NCBI GenBank assembly: GCA_024277285.1
Contig: JAJRVM010000150.1
Location: 1 to 9,357 of the forward strand
Reading direction: 5' to 3'
DNA length: 9,357 bases
Source of the DNA: Planctomycetota bacterium
Lineage (GTDB): Bacteria; Planctomycetota; Planctomycetia; Pirellulales; Pirellulaceae
The notes under the pieces: generated by a model
Database searches by the model: none
What the model was told of the DNA's origin: nothing
Seen by the model: the letters and a program-made list of their open reading frames with translations, nothing else
Part shown: positions 1-7,196 of the stretch, in pieces
Numbering within the stretch: position 1 is the first letter of the stretch
How the letters are laid out: every line of letters begins with the position of its first letter
Made by a program: the position numbers and the translations under genes

Positions 1-2
1 CA

Positions 3-302
3 GCACTTTCATTTGCTCCGATTCCATGGACGGTGCGGGACTCGCAGCAAAACGAATTCTACTACGTCCTGTTCGCCTGCATTCACGGATTTCGCATGCC
101 GCTGTTCTTTATGCTCAGCGGGTTCTTCACAGCGATGCTCTGGCGGAAACGAGGACTCGCCAGCTCGGTCTGTTCGGGCAAGCGCGATGACGCGTTAGTG
201 GTCCTCCTTCAGCTGACGCGTCAGGAACTCCTGCATATCGGCGCTGCCGGTCTTGCCATCACCTCGATAGCGAAGTTCGGACGTTACCCCCAAGGACTGT
301 AA
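3..302 (+). pseudogene. Truncated acyltransferase family 3 fragment
   Basis: The frame is open from the window edge and reads IPWTVRDSQQNEFYYVLFA, then HGFRMPLFFMLSGFFTAMLW and RKRGLAS. This is the pattern of the second conserved segment and membrane helix of acyltransferase-3 (OafA/MdoC-like) integral membrane proteins, which transfer acyl groups to surface sugars. Only about 55 residues (to near position 165) match; whole proteins are about 350-400 residues with roughly ten helices. Past that point the reading frame gives unrelated sequence to a TAA at 300-302, and it overlaps the convergent carboxypeptidase-esterase gene by about 100 bases. A one-base shift near position 165 gives a peptide (VRASAMTR, then stop) that resembles the expected continuation, so a frameshift followed by truncation is likely. 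The 5' part lies outside the window. The family call rests on the motif alone; calling it a pseudogene is inference. Confidence 0.6.
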
Positions 303-2759
303 CTTTCGTTGAAGCATGAGGCCGGACACCGCTGAGTGTGTGGGGTCAGTCTGCTTTTCGCCGCGGATGGGCGCTCCGTCGTGTGCTGGGAATTCCATGA
401 ATAGCGGAGGGTCGTCATTGCTGGCGTGTTCAATCGGAGAATAACGCTTTATGTATGAAAGAACGGAGTCTCGCGAGTCGAGAAAGGACGCAAAAGAATC
501 CGGACGGGTTGTGCCCGGAAACCCAAACGCCTTGCCTCCGTATTCGTAGTTCGGAATCCAATCGCGTAGTTGCTGCGGGTCGAGTGACGTTTGCGGTGCC
601 TTTCCTGCGGCACACAGCAGACGCGTCGATTCGCGGGCAGTGGATTCGCGGGCAGTGGAATCGTCACTTTGAGGCTCAGCCATCTCGTCATGCAGGGCTA
701 ACCAGAGCGAGGAGCATCCGCCGGCACTGACCCCGCAGGCACCAATGCGGGCTTTGTCAATCTTCCACTCGCCAGCCTTTGAACGCACGAACTGCAGCGC
801 ACGTGCGGCATCATTCAAAGGCCATTGCAAAGGCGGGTTGACATTTGCCGCATTCGCATCCTGCAGCAGGCGATAATTCACGGAAGCGACGGAGATGCCG
901 GCTTTCAGGAAAGCACGCACATCGAGGTGCTGATGAATATCCGTCTTGTCCTGTGACGCCCAGCCGCCACCGTGGAGGTAAAACACTAACGGTGCAGGTT
1001 TGTCTGACGGTGCCAACCAGACGTCCATCGTCTGACGAAAATGCTTTCCATAGGGTATGTCAGTGAAAGTGGCTGGCGTGGCATCTGCCTTGGCCGTTGC
1101 AAATTGTTTTTGCACGACTGCTGGTGGCATCCAGCCGGTGGGGCGTACTTCGTCCGGTGTGTAGGTGCAGGTGATGAAAAAGAGTTCCGTCTTGTTGGAC
1201 TTCTCAGGTGGGACGTGCACATGCACTTGCGTGAAACCATCGGCGAACCAGCTTTCGTAACCATCCGTGGCGCTGGGCTTCAGGACTTGTCCATTGAGCT
1301 GCACTTCGAGGTGGGTTGGCTTCGAGTAAGGCAGCCGCAGACGGAAGCTGATGCCGTGTTCGATCTTCACGTCGTCGGTTTCTTTCGCGGCAAGCAGCTG
1401 TGAATTGGGCGTGTCCATTGCCAGTGTAAACTCCGGACCCGCTTCGATGAAACGTCCGATGTTCTGTGCGTCATCATCGAACTGGTCGAGCAGACTAACT
1501 TGTAATTCACGAAGATTCTTTGCGGCAACGGCCCGTTTCGCCGCTGCTGTGATCGCACAAACCAAGCTCTCGCGGCCAACTGTCTGTGGATACGTGAACC
1601 CGAGAGCGAACTTGCCTTGTTTAGACCACAGCTCAACCCGACTCTTGCGGCGCTGGGTAGCCGAGTTTCCATACGCGGTCACAAAGTGGCCGACGAAATG
1701 TTTCATTCGATTTACCGGATAGCTTGGCTGCCGCTCGTCATTCCATGTTCTATTGCCGATGCGAAGCAGTCCCTTCATTCGCGCGACAACGCTTTGCTCC
1801 CACGCCACCTCCTGAGTGCAGACCATCGTGTGGTATTTGGCATACGAATAATGTTGTGAATAGAACATTGGCATACCGTGCCACAGTTTCTTTCCCAACG
1901 GAGCCAACTCTGCACCCCAGAATGTGCGCTGCGCATCCGCCTCGAATCGATCTGAGGGAAATCCTGCCGCGTTGCCCGCGTCGATCATCGCTTCGGTCAC
2001 GCGCCAGTCCCACGGTCGTAATGCATAGTTGGAATACGCACCCCCTGTGACCTCCGTCATTATTTGACCGTGGTAGGTCCGCCGAGTGCCGAGTTGATCG
2101 GGTGGATATTCCTGAAGACCCGTCCCATGAAAATCGGCATGGATTTCCGGCTGGAATTCGTCAACCACCGAAAGCACCGCCATCAATTCCGGTGCATTCT
2201 CTGGATTGCGAACCGTGAGAGTTTTCACATCCCAGACCTTGCCTTTGAGTCCCAGTCCAGCATACGGATCGACGCCATGTTCATTGCGCCAGCGGTCCGT
2301 GTGAAACAGCGATAGAGGGTTGACGACCGGCATGACGAGAATGATCTGCCTGCGACGCGTCTCCACCGTCAGTGGATCATCGCTCAGCATCCACTCGACA
2401 AAGGCCATCGCTCCCGACGTTCCGGTTCGCTCCGGCCCGCAATGTAAAGTAGTGATCAAACAGATTTGCTTGTCTGTATCGAGTACGGTCCGATCCGTGA
2501 TCTTGAGCAGATACACGGGCATGTTCTGACCGCTGATTCCCCGCGACTGGAGAGTGACAAAATCGGGATACGTGCTCTTCCATAATCGTAACGTGCCTTC
2601 ATATTCCTCCCACGTCAGGCGATGCATGGGCGCATAGGAAAGTGGAATGTCCTGCGCATTTGCGGTAGCCATAACACAGAGAACTACGAGAAGCTGGAGG
2701 ACCGGATCCAGTAGCGGACGTACAAAGAACGATTGTCGTCTTGAGGCACATGACATCAT
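195..2759 (-). CDS. Exported M14-type zinc carboxypeptidase fused to alpha/beta-hydrolase (esterase)
   Basis: This encodes 854 residues. An N-terminal signal peptide (basic start, hydrophobic LQLLVVLCVMA, cleavage likely after ANA near residue 35) implies export. Residues about 45-330 resemble M14 metallocarboxypeptidases: LHCGPERTG (His106, Glu110), the RWRNEHGVDPY segment near 156-166, DFHGTG (His211) as the third zinc ligand, and Glu317 in TQEVAWE as a candidate catalytic base. The usual first motif is HxxE; here there is one extra residue between His and Glu. Residues about 440-545 look like a beta-rich linker domain. Residues about 565-850 form an alpha/beta-hydrolase of the HGGGW esterase type: HGGGW at 596-600 (oxyanion hole) and GVSAG at 676-680 (Ser678 nucleophile). 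Asp794 or Asp805 may be the acid; no histidine sits at the usual late position near residues 833-842, so esterase activity is uncertain. The first of two adjacent ATGs is chosen because AAGGA lies 9 bases upstream. Substrates are unknown; hydrolysis of extracellular peptides and esters is inferred. Confidence 0.85.
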   Translation of the reverse strand: MMSCASRRQSFFVRPLLDPVLQLLVVLCVMATANAQDIPLSYAPMHRLTWEEYEGTLRLWKSTYPDFVTLQSRGISGQNMPVYLLKITDRTVLDTDKQICLITTLHCGPERTGTSGAMAFVEWMLSDDPLTVETRRRQIILVMPVVNPLSLFHTDRWRNEHGVDPYAGLGLKGKVWDVKTLTVRNPENAPELMAVLSVVDEFQPEIHADFHGTGLQEYPPDQLGTRRTYHGQIMTEVTGGAYSNYALRPWDWRVTEAMIDAGNAAGFPSDRFEADAQRTFWGAELAPLGKKLWHGMPMFYSQHYSYAKYHTMVCTQEVAWEQSVVARMKGLLRIGNRTWNDERQPSYPVNRMKHFVGHFVTAYGNSATQRRKSRVELWSKQGKFALGFTYPQTVGRESLVCAITAAAKRAVAAKNLRELQVSLLDQFDDDAQNIGRFIEAGPEFTLAMDTPNSQLLAAKETDDVKIEHGISFRLRLPYSKPTHLEVQLNGQVLKPSATDGYESWFADGFTQVHVHVPPEKSNKTELFFITCTYTPDEVRPTGWMPPAVVQKQFATAKADATPATFTDIPYGKHFRQTMDVWLAPSDKPAPLVFYLHGGGWASQDKTDIHQHLDVRAFLKAGISVASVNYRLLQDANAANVNPPLQWPLNDAARALQFVRSKAGEWKIDKARIGACGVSAGGCSSLWLALHDEMAEPQSDDSTARESTARESTRLLCAAGKAPQTSLDPQQLRDWIPNYEYGGKAFGFPGTTRPDSFASFLDSRDSVLSYIKRYSPIEHASNDDPPLFMEFPAHDGAPIRGEKQTDPTHSAVSGLMLQRKLQSLGVTSELRYRGDGKTGSADMQEFLTRQLKEDH
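628..663. repeat. In-frame 15-bp tandem repeat inside the esterase domain
   Basis: Two perfect adjacent copies of the 15-mer gattcgcgggcagtg occur at 628-642 and 643-657, with a third copy starting at 658 (gaatcg). On the coding (minus) strand they give STARE-STARE-ST, near residues 701-712 of the fusion protein. The unit length is a multiple of three, so the frame is kept. It sits in a loop after the nucleophile helix and looks like a recent slippage expansion. Confidence 0.8.
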
Positions 2760-2779
2760 GTTCGTTATTCCTTGCTTGC

Positions 2780-2918
2780 TGAATCAGTTTGCATGGCTAG
2801 CCGGGGCACCGCCGAAAATGCCCCCTCTCTCCCCCGCGTCTGCCGCCGGAGGCGGCAGACGCGGGGGAGAGAGGGGGGAAATCATCTCGATTGCGATCTA
2901 GCTTGGCAAACTGATTCA
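2780..2918. repeat. Nested inverted repeat with perfect 27-bp inner stem
   Basis: The inner arms, 2821-2847 and 2851-2877, are exact reverse complements with a 3-base loop (gga). They start with a polypyrimidine run and end with a polypurine run. The outer arms, 2780-2800 and 2898-2918, match at 18 of 21 positions (tgaatcagtttgc and its complement, then gctag). The sequence between the outer and inner arms is not complementary. The unit lies in the gap between two minus-strand genes. It could be a small non-autonomous mobile element (MITE or REP/BIME type), or a strong transcription barrier between the two genes. I see no convincing target-site duplication. Confidence 0.8.
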
Positions 2919-2939
2919 CCTGCCTGACAAGCAGGCAGG
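2919..2939 (-). terminator. Possible terminator hairpin downstream of the beta-propeller gene
   Basis: The 8-bp arms cctgcctg and caggcagg flank a 5-base loop, about 75 bases past the stop of the upstream minus-strand gene. A 12-base palindrome, ggccttaaggcc, follows at 2940-2951. There is no T-run on the minus strand after the stem, so intrinsic termination is only a guess. It may instead belong to the adjacent repeat element. Confidence 0.3.
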
Positions 2940-3012
2940 GGCCTTAAGGCCAATAACCTATTACCTAGAAACCTGTTACGAGTTGTGGTTCAGATAAAGT
3001 GGCGTTGTCGAA

Positions 3013-4551
3013 CTAATCCGCGATGTAAGCCGCATACACGTGTGCGCCACTGCCGACGGGATAGCGAACTCGCAATGACCGTTTTCGGCTCGCGATCGCA
3101 GGCCTTGACCAAACAACAGGAACGTGGACGCCGCTGGTGGAAACCTCCGTTGAGTATCCCGGTATCAGCTGGGCTCGATGATCCAGCAGTTCGACCATCA
3201 ACGGTGCGTCGGGCGAAACTCCTGAAACGTTCAGGTAGATATTGTCGTTGTCACCGAGCTCAAAAAAGTCGGTAATGAACTCGGAGTCATTGTCTTCTTC
3301 CTGAGCGGACAGGTAACCGAAACCGTCTCGCCGCAAGGTAGCCAATCCGATTTCCATCGTCTTGAGTTTACCCGAGGTGTCCCAGTGGGAATACCAGATC
3401 ATCGTCTTGTCACGATGATTGACGAAAGCATGGCCCTGCAGTAAAGCGGTGTCATCCCATGCACCCGGTTCACCACGTGCGATGATCTTGAAATTGGGTA
3501 CCGGTTCGCGGAAATGGATCCCGTCGTTGCTGATCACGAGACCGAGATCGATGTGGACGCCATTGTTCCAGTGTTCTCCTTTTTCCGGTTTCGTCGTGGC
3601 GTCCTGCCACATACCATGTAGCCCGACCAGTACGTTGCCGCGATTCCACAATCCCATGCCCATGTGCATCTGCTCGCCCACCACCGGCGGGTTCGTGAGT
3701 TGTCCCGGACGCGAGTAGGCAAGAGCCGTCGCCTGTGACCAGTTCTTGAAATTCGGCGACCGGTAGACCAGTACGTTGCGTCCGGTCTTGCTGCCGTCAG
3801 GACGCCAGCTCCAGGGCGATATCAGTTGTCCGGTCGAGTAGTAAAAACCACCGAAGCGATAGAGTGACGACACTTCAAAACGCTCGCCGCCCGCGTTCGC
3901 AGGATGATCTCCGACAACTTTCCAGCTTAAGCCGTCGGCACTCGTCGCGCAGATGGTCGTCGCAACGCGGCGTTCTTTGACACCGACGTTGCTCATGCCG
4001 CCCTTGATGTCGTCGTATGGCATGTGAGCGATGTAGGCCACTTTGTATCGACGACTCGGATCAGGATCGTCCGGTTCGTACAGGACGGAGAGGAAATCGT
4101 TGACCCGCGTCATCGAATGGATGGGCCCCTCTATCCGACAGATGTTGTTCTTTGTGTTGCCGCTGAATTCAACTAATCTCAAATCAGGCTTCGTCCAGTT
4201 CACGCCGTCCTTGCTTTCGGCGTAACACATCGGTCGCCACCAGCCGGGAGCCTGCCCATTCTCAATCTCGGTTTGGATCATGCCGAGATACCACATGCGA
4301 AATGTAACACCGTCTTTGAAAACGGTGCCGTACAAGATCGCATGGCCGTGATCTGGTGTTCCCTTGGGCCCGCGACGCAGAACAGGGTTCGCAGGATGCT
4401 TGTCTGCCTGAACCAGCGTGACTTTTAGGTTATGACGCCACGGAATGCTATGGTCATCGAAAGCGAACAACACGCGTTCTTTGGCGTGAGTCGGCGAAAG
4501 GCTCGTGATACATGCCAGAGTCAGAATGGCGAGTATGGCTCGAAGTTTCAT
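3013..4551 (-). CDS. Exported five-bladed beta-propeller, glycosidase-like protein
   Basis: From the ATG at 4551 this is 512 residues. A TTG start at 4584 would add 11 residues, but the ATG places the basic residue next to the hydrophobic core (MKLRAILAILTLA) of a normal signal peptide, cleaved near THA. The mature part repeats a propeller-blade pattern at about residues 111 (AESKDGVNW), 203 (TSADGLSW), 263 (YRSPNFKNW) and 340 (ISNDGIHF), as seen in GH32/GH43/GH130-type and sialidase-like propellers. Residues about 426-507 look like a C-terminal beta-sandwich, often a carbohydrate-binding module in such proteins. I cannot assign a glycoside hydrolase family or catalytic acids with confidence; a non-catalytic sugar-binding role is possible. 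No strong Shine-Dalgarno sequence is visible before the ATG. It lies upstream of the carboxypeptidase-esterase gene on the same strand, but the 253-base gap with strong hairpins argues against simple cotranscription. Confidence 0.8.
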   Translation of the reverse strand: MKLRAILAILTLACITSLSPTHAKERVLFAFDDHSIPWRHNLKVTLVQADKHPANPVLRRGPKGTPDHGHAILYGTVFKDGVTFRMWYLGMIQTEIENGQAPGWWRPMCYAESKDGVNWTKPDLRLVEFSGNTKNNICRIEGPIHSMTRVNDFLSVLYEPDDPDPSRRYKVAYIAHMPYDDIKGGMSNVGVKERRVATTICATSADGLSWKVVGDHPANAGGERFEVSSLYRFGGFYYSTGQLISPWSWRPDGSKTGRNVLVYRSPNFKNWSQATALAYSRPGQLTNPPVVGEQMHMGMGLWNRGNVLVGLHGMWQDATTKPEKGEHWNNGVHIDLGLVISNDGIHFREPVPNFKIIARGEPGAWDDTALLQGHAFVNHRDKTMIWYSHWDTSGKLKTMEIGLATLRRDGFGYLSAQEEDNDSEFITDFFELGDNDNIYLNVSGVSPDAPLMVELLDHRAQLIPGYSTEVSTSGVHVPVVWSRPAIASRKRSLRVRYPVGSGAHVYAAYIAD

Positions 4552-4936
4552 GAGGTGTGTCTTTCGGCGACGAGTTGTGGACAAGCCCAGAGTTCCGTGT
4601 TTTACGGATCGCGAAGATGGGACCGATAGGGCCTCGGCACAACGGTGTTAATGAGCTGGCTCAATTTGGCACCGGGGGATTTCGCATCGTGAGGATTCGG
4701 CTGGCCATTGATCAAGCACGCGTCGAAAGAGATCTCGCTCAGCACCGCCCCAGCCTGCGTTCATGTAGACCCGTGGCATGGCGACGTTCATTCCGCTTGG
4801 ATGTTGGGCATCAGGGTACGAACCAGGATGCCACCAGCCGTGTTGAGATTGTATCCGGGCGTGCCTCAAACCGTTAGCATGATGGATGTTGCGGCTGGCT
4901 GCACTCTCATCGAGGAGTTTATATGGAAATCCCGCC
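4552..4936. other. Gene-poor stretch upstream of the beta-propeller gene
   Basis: About 385 bases lie between the beta-propeller gene and the hicA downstream hairpin. The longest minus-strand frame here (4648-4869) reads QHPSGMNVAM followed by PRVYMNAGWGGAERDLFRR. The first part is faintly like the SxHPGGxNVxM segment near the end of DUF1559 (planctomycete pseudopilin-like) proteins, but nothing else supports that. A plus-strand frame (4557-4877) also looks non-coding. The region should contain the promoter of the 4551 gene, but I see no convincing -35/-10 pair. It may be degraded coding sequence. Confidence 0.4.
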
Positions 4937-4971
4937 GTAACCGTTTACGGCCAGAGGCCGTGAAAGGTTAC
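4937..4971 (-). terminator. Stem-loop just after hicA
   Basis: The arms 4937-4952 and 4956-4971 pair over 16 positions: 14 Watson-Crick pairs, one position that can be a G-U pair and one mismatch, around an aga loop. The hairpin begins 12 bases past the hicA stop codon on the minus strand. There is no T-run, so it may be a Rho-independent-like terminator of poor type, an mRNA-stabilising 3' hairpin, or a dispersed repeat. Confidence 0.45.
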
Positions 4972-4983
4972 GTTCTGCCGTTC

Positions 4984-5169
4984 TTAGGGTTCAGCGACAC
5001 CCAGGTCGCGACAGATTTTCCGTGCCAGGAAATCATTGTTTTTCCGATGTCTCGGAACTGCGGATGTCTGGTTGTTTTCCGGATTAACGTAAATGCTGTG
5101 TTTGCCGCCTTCGCGAAGAAGATTACAACCGTGCGATTCTAAATGACGAATCAACGTTTGGCGTTTCAT
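4984..5169 (-). CDS. hicA: HicA-family mRNA interferase toxin
   Basis: A 61-residue protein covering the whole small HicA fold (double-stranded-RNA-binding-like). It starts KRQTLIRHLESHGCNLLREGG, with the catalytic histidine at position 24 in GGKHSIYVN, then TSAVPRHRKNNDFLARKICRDLG, the typical C-terminal segment. HicA toxins bind and cleave mRNA or tmRNA independently of the ribosome and stop translation until neutralised by HicB. The start ATG overlaps the hicB TGA stop by four bases (ATGA), so translation is coupled to the antitoxin. All key residues are present, so the toxin looks intact. Confidence 0.93.
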   Translation of the reverse strand: MKRQTLIRHLESHGCNLLREGGKHSIYVNPENNQTSAVPRHRKNNDFLARKICRDLGVAEP

Positions 5170-5381
5170 GGCGAGGGAACGAAGGGTTCCTTCGTCACGG
5201 TTTTGCCTGCAAGTGATTTTTCCGCGAGCTCGCGGTTCGCTTCCAAAACCAAAGCGGTCGCTTCCTTGAGATTCTCCCTAGCTTCTTCGAGCGTGGCGCC
5301 TTGAGTATTGGCGCCGGGAAGTTCTTCCACAAACGCGATATAGCCTTCGGGGACTTGTATGTAGACAGCGGTGAATTGCAT
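5166..5381 (-). CDS. hicB: HicB-family antitoxin
   Basis: A 71-residue protein with the HicB N-terminal partial RNase-H-like fold: FTAVYIQVPEGYIAFVEELPG, then TQGATLEEARENLKEATALVL. It binds and neutralises HicA. Unlike many HicB proteins it has no room for a C-terminal helix-turn-helix or ribbon-helix-helix domain, ending PFVPSP. It therefore may not bind its own promoter directly, or may need a partner. The gene order is antitoxin first, the reverse of the E. coli hicAB order but common in other bacteria. The start is supported by AAGGAGA at 5388-5394, 6 bases upstream of the ATG. Confidence 0.92.
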   Translation of the reverse strand: MQFTAVYIQVPEGYIAFVEELPGANTQGATLEEARENLKEATALVLEANRELAEKSLAGKTVTKEPFVPSP

Positions 5382-5431
5382 CAGGAATCTCCTTCGGATG
5401 CGCGTGACGGCGCGGCAGCACAGTCCCCGCT

Positions 5432-5460
5432 ATTGTACACGGTGCAGAGTGCGACGACCA
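5432..5460 (-). promoter_or_regulatory. Candidate hicBA promoter
   Basis: On the minus strand TACAAT (5432-5437) is a good -10 box, about 50 bases upstream of the hicB start. With a 17-base spacer the -35 would be TGGTCG (5455-5460), a poor match. The rest of the 237-base gap up to 5618 shows no gene and no clear terminator for the beta-helix gene. Confidence 0.35.
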
Positions 5461-5618
5461 TCTCCAGGATCGCTTTGCATCACTGAACACATAATTCGAC
5501 ACTCACGAACCACCATGTGAAATCAGAACCGCGATGCGTCTGAATGTGCAAAACGTCGGTCCCTGGCTTTCCTCTCGCTTGAAAATCGTGCCAAGTTGCA
5601 GCCAGTTTCCGCCGATCC

Positions 5619-7196
5619 CTAACGGCCTACCGTTGCCGATACCGTGGCCGTCAATCCCTCGAAAGTGACCGTTATCTGTGCCTTTCCTGGACGCAGGCCC
5701 TTCGTGGTTCCCTTGGAATCAACGGACGCGACTGTCGGGTCGGATGAAACATAGGAAGAGAATTGCGTTACGTCGATCGTGACGTTGTCGGAATACTGTC
5801 CGGTTACTTTGAGTTCTTGAGTATCGTCGACATGCAGTTCCATCTCGACAGGGTCCGTGACAAGACGGCGAAGCGTCACCAATCGAGACGAGGCGTCCTT
5901 TCCCGTCGCTTTCTTATACGCGTCAAACTCCTGCGCGCTATAGGACTTCCCATCGCGCCAGTGGCCCCAGCCGACAAGCGCCTTGTCGGCCGGTTGGTAA
6001 TACACATTGTTCTCCAGGACCAGGTCTTCCAATCCGTTCCAGCCTTCAGCGCGTATAACGATGGCCGAGGCTTCCGCTCGGTGAAACACGTTGTTTCTCA
6101 CATAGAAACGGCTGGTCCGTGCCGAATTCTCGAAGAACGCTAAATGCATACCTCGGTTATACGGCTGGCCGTGGCTCCAGCCTCCTCCTGCGTTGAAACA
6201 GACGTTGTGTTCAAAATAGATATCGTGCGTGATCGATGTTTCGGGCCGGTTCCAGTACTCGAAAGAGTACTCACAATTCCAAATCGTGTTGTTCTTGTAG
6301 ACGATGTTGTACTGCTGGTTTTTCGATCCACCTTGGTTCGTCACGCCGGCATCGTAGATATCCCAGATGCGGCACTTTTCGACGAGATTGTCATGGGCGC
6401 TGTCCCAGAACTCGATGCCGTTGCCATACCTCACATGCCGAAAGCCGTGGGCCGTTTTCTTCGAGTACTGGCATCCGCCGCCGATAAAGCACAGGTCGCA
6501 GTTTCTGACGATAATGTGGTGGGTGCCACCACCACCAATCCCGTGAGCGGCTCCGTAGGCCAGGTGCAGACCGTCGTAGATGACGTAACTTCTGCCGCTC
6601 TGGTTGATGATGTGCCTCTTCAGCGCGCACTGGACGTCATCGTACAATTCCGCAGGATTGCGCGAAGAGTACAACTTGACGACCTTATTCTCGCGATCGT
6701 ACCAGAATTTATTCGGTTCATCCAAGTCCGCTGGCTCCCACACTTTGAAGCCGCAGACGGCGCCGTCATTGAAAATGATACTGCCGACATCGACCGCAAA
6801 CGGGGCCGCTGACCAGATATTCTCTCCGACCTCCTTCCAGTCGTCCGGGGCATTCTTTTCCACGGAGCCCAGCAGCAGTGGCTTGGGCCCCTCGCCGTAC
6901 GACGTGTACGTGACGTGTCCCTTCTGGCTGCCGCTGTGAGGAACGAGCTGTCCGCGCCACGTGGCGCCGCGCTCGAAATGAACAACGTCACCCGGAGCAA
7001 AAACGAACCCGTTTATTTTTTCGATACTCCGCCACGCATCGGGCGAAGTTGTTCCAGAGTTGTTATCGTCTCCGGAATTGCTGACGTAGTAATGCGCACC
7101 AAGCGTTGGGGAGACACAACCGATCCACAGAGTACAACCGAACAGCATCCGGCAAACGATCTCTGCGTCGAGTACCTGCAATAGTTTTCTTCTCAC
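5619..7196 (-). CDS. Exported right-handed parallel beta-helix protein with C-terminal BIG2 domain
   Basis: A 525-residue protein. It has an N-terminal signal (hydrophobic RMLFGCTLWIGCVSPTLG, cleavage near residue 33). The mature start HYYVSNSGDDNNSGT and the segment APGDVVHFERGATWRGQL (68-84) are typical of pectate-lyase-like beta-helix proteins. Residues about 200-405 carry asparagine-rich coil repeats (NNTIWNC, EHNVCFN, NNVFHRA, NNVYYQP). Residues about 446-523 match a bacterial Ig-like group 2 domain (VTGQYSD, VSSDPTVASVD, GLRPGKAQITVTF), which probably aids surface attachment or polymer binding. It may be a polysaccharide lyase or hydrolase, or a binding protein; I cannot place catalytic residues. 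The GTG start is chosen because AAGGAGA sits 6 bases upstream and the signal peptide follows. The start overlaps the stop of the Tat-signal ORF upstream (GTGA), implying coupled translation. Confidence 0.85.
   Translation of the reverse strand: MRRKLLQVLDAEIVCRMLFGCTLWIGCVSPTLGAHYYVSNSGDDNNSGTTSPDAWRSIEKINGFVFAPGDVVHFERGATWRGQLVPHSGSQKGHVTYTSYGEGPKPLLLGSVEKNAPDDWKEVGENIWSAAPFAVDVGSIIFNDGAVCGFKVWEPADLDEPNKFWYDRENKVVKLYSSRNPAELYDDVQCALKRHIINQSGRSYVIYDGLHLAYGAAHGIGGGGTHHIIVRNCDLCFIGGGCQYSKKTAHGFRHVRYGNGIEFWDSAHDNLVEKCRIWDIYDAGVTNQGGSKNQQYNIVYKNNTIWNCEYSFEYWNRPETSITHDIYFEHNVCFNAGGGWSHGQPYNRGMHLAFFENSARTSRFYVRNNVFHRAEASAIVIRAEGWNGLEDLVLENNVYYQPADKALVGWGHWRDGKSYSAQEFDAYKKATGKDASSRLVTLRRLVTDPVEMELHVDDTQELKVTGQYSDNVTIDVTQFSSYVSSDPTVASVDSKGTTKGLRPGKAQITVTFEGLTATVSATVGR

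Noticed and set aside
4552..4584. TTG start adding 11 residues to the beta-propeller protein
   Set aside because: The extension MSTTRRRKTHL gives an unusually long basic region and a rare start codon; the internal ATG gives a standard signal peptide.
4708..5142. 144-codon plus-strand open frame opposite hicA
   Set aside because: It is antisense to a clearly recognised HicA gene and shows no family features.
6144..6812. 222-codon plus-strand open frame opposite the beta-helix gene
   Set aside because: It lies fully antisense to a gene with clear domain structure; its valine- and aspartate-rich sequence is what the complementary frame of such a gene gives, and no ribosome binding site or family pattern is seen.
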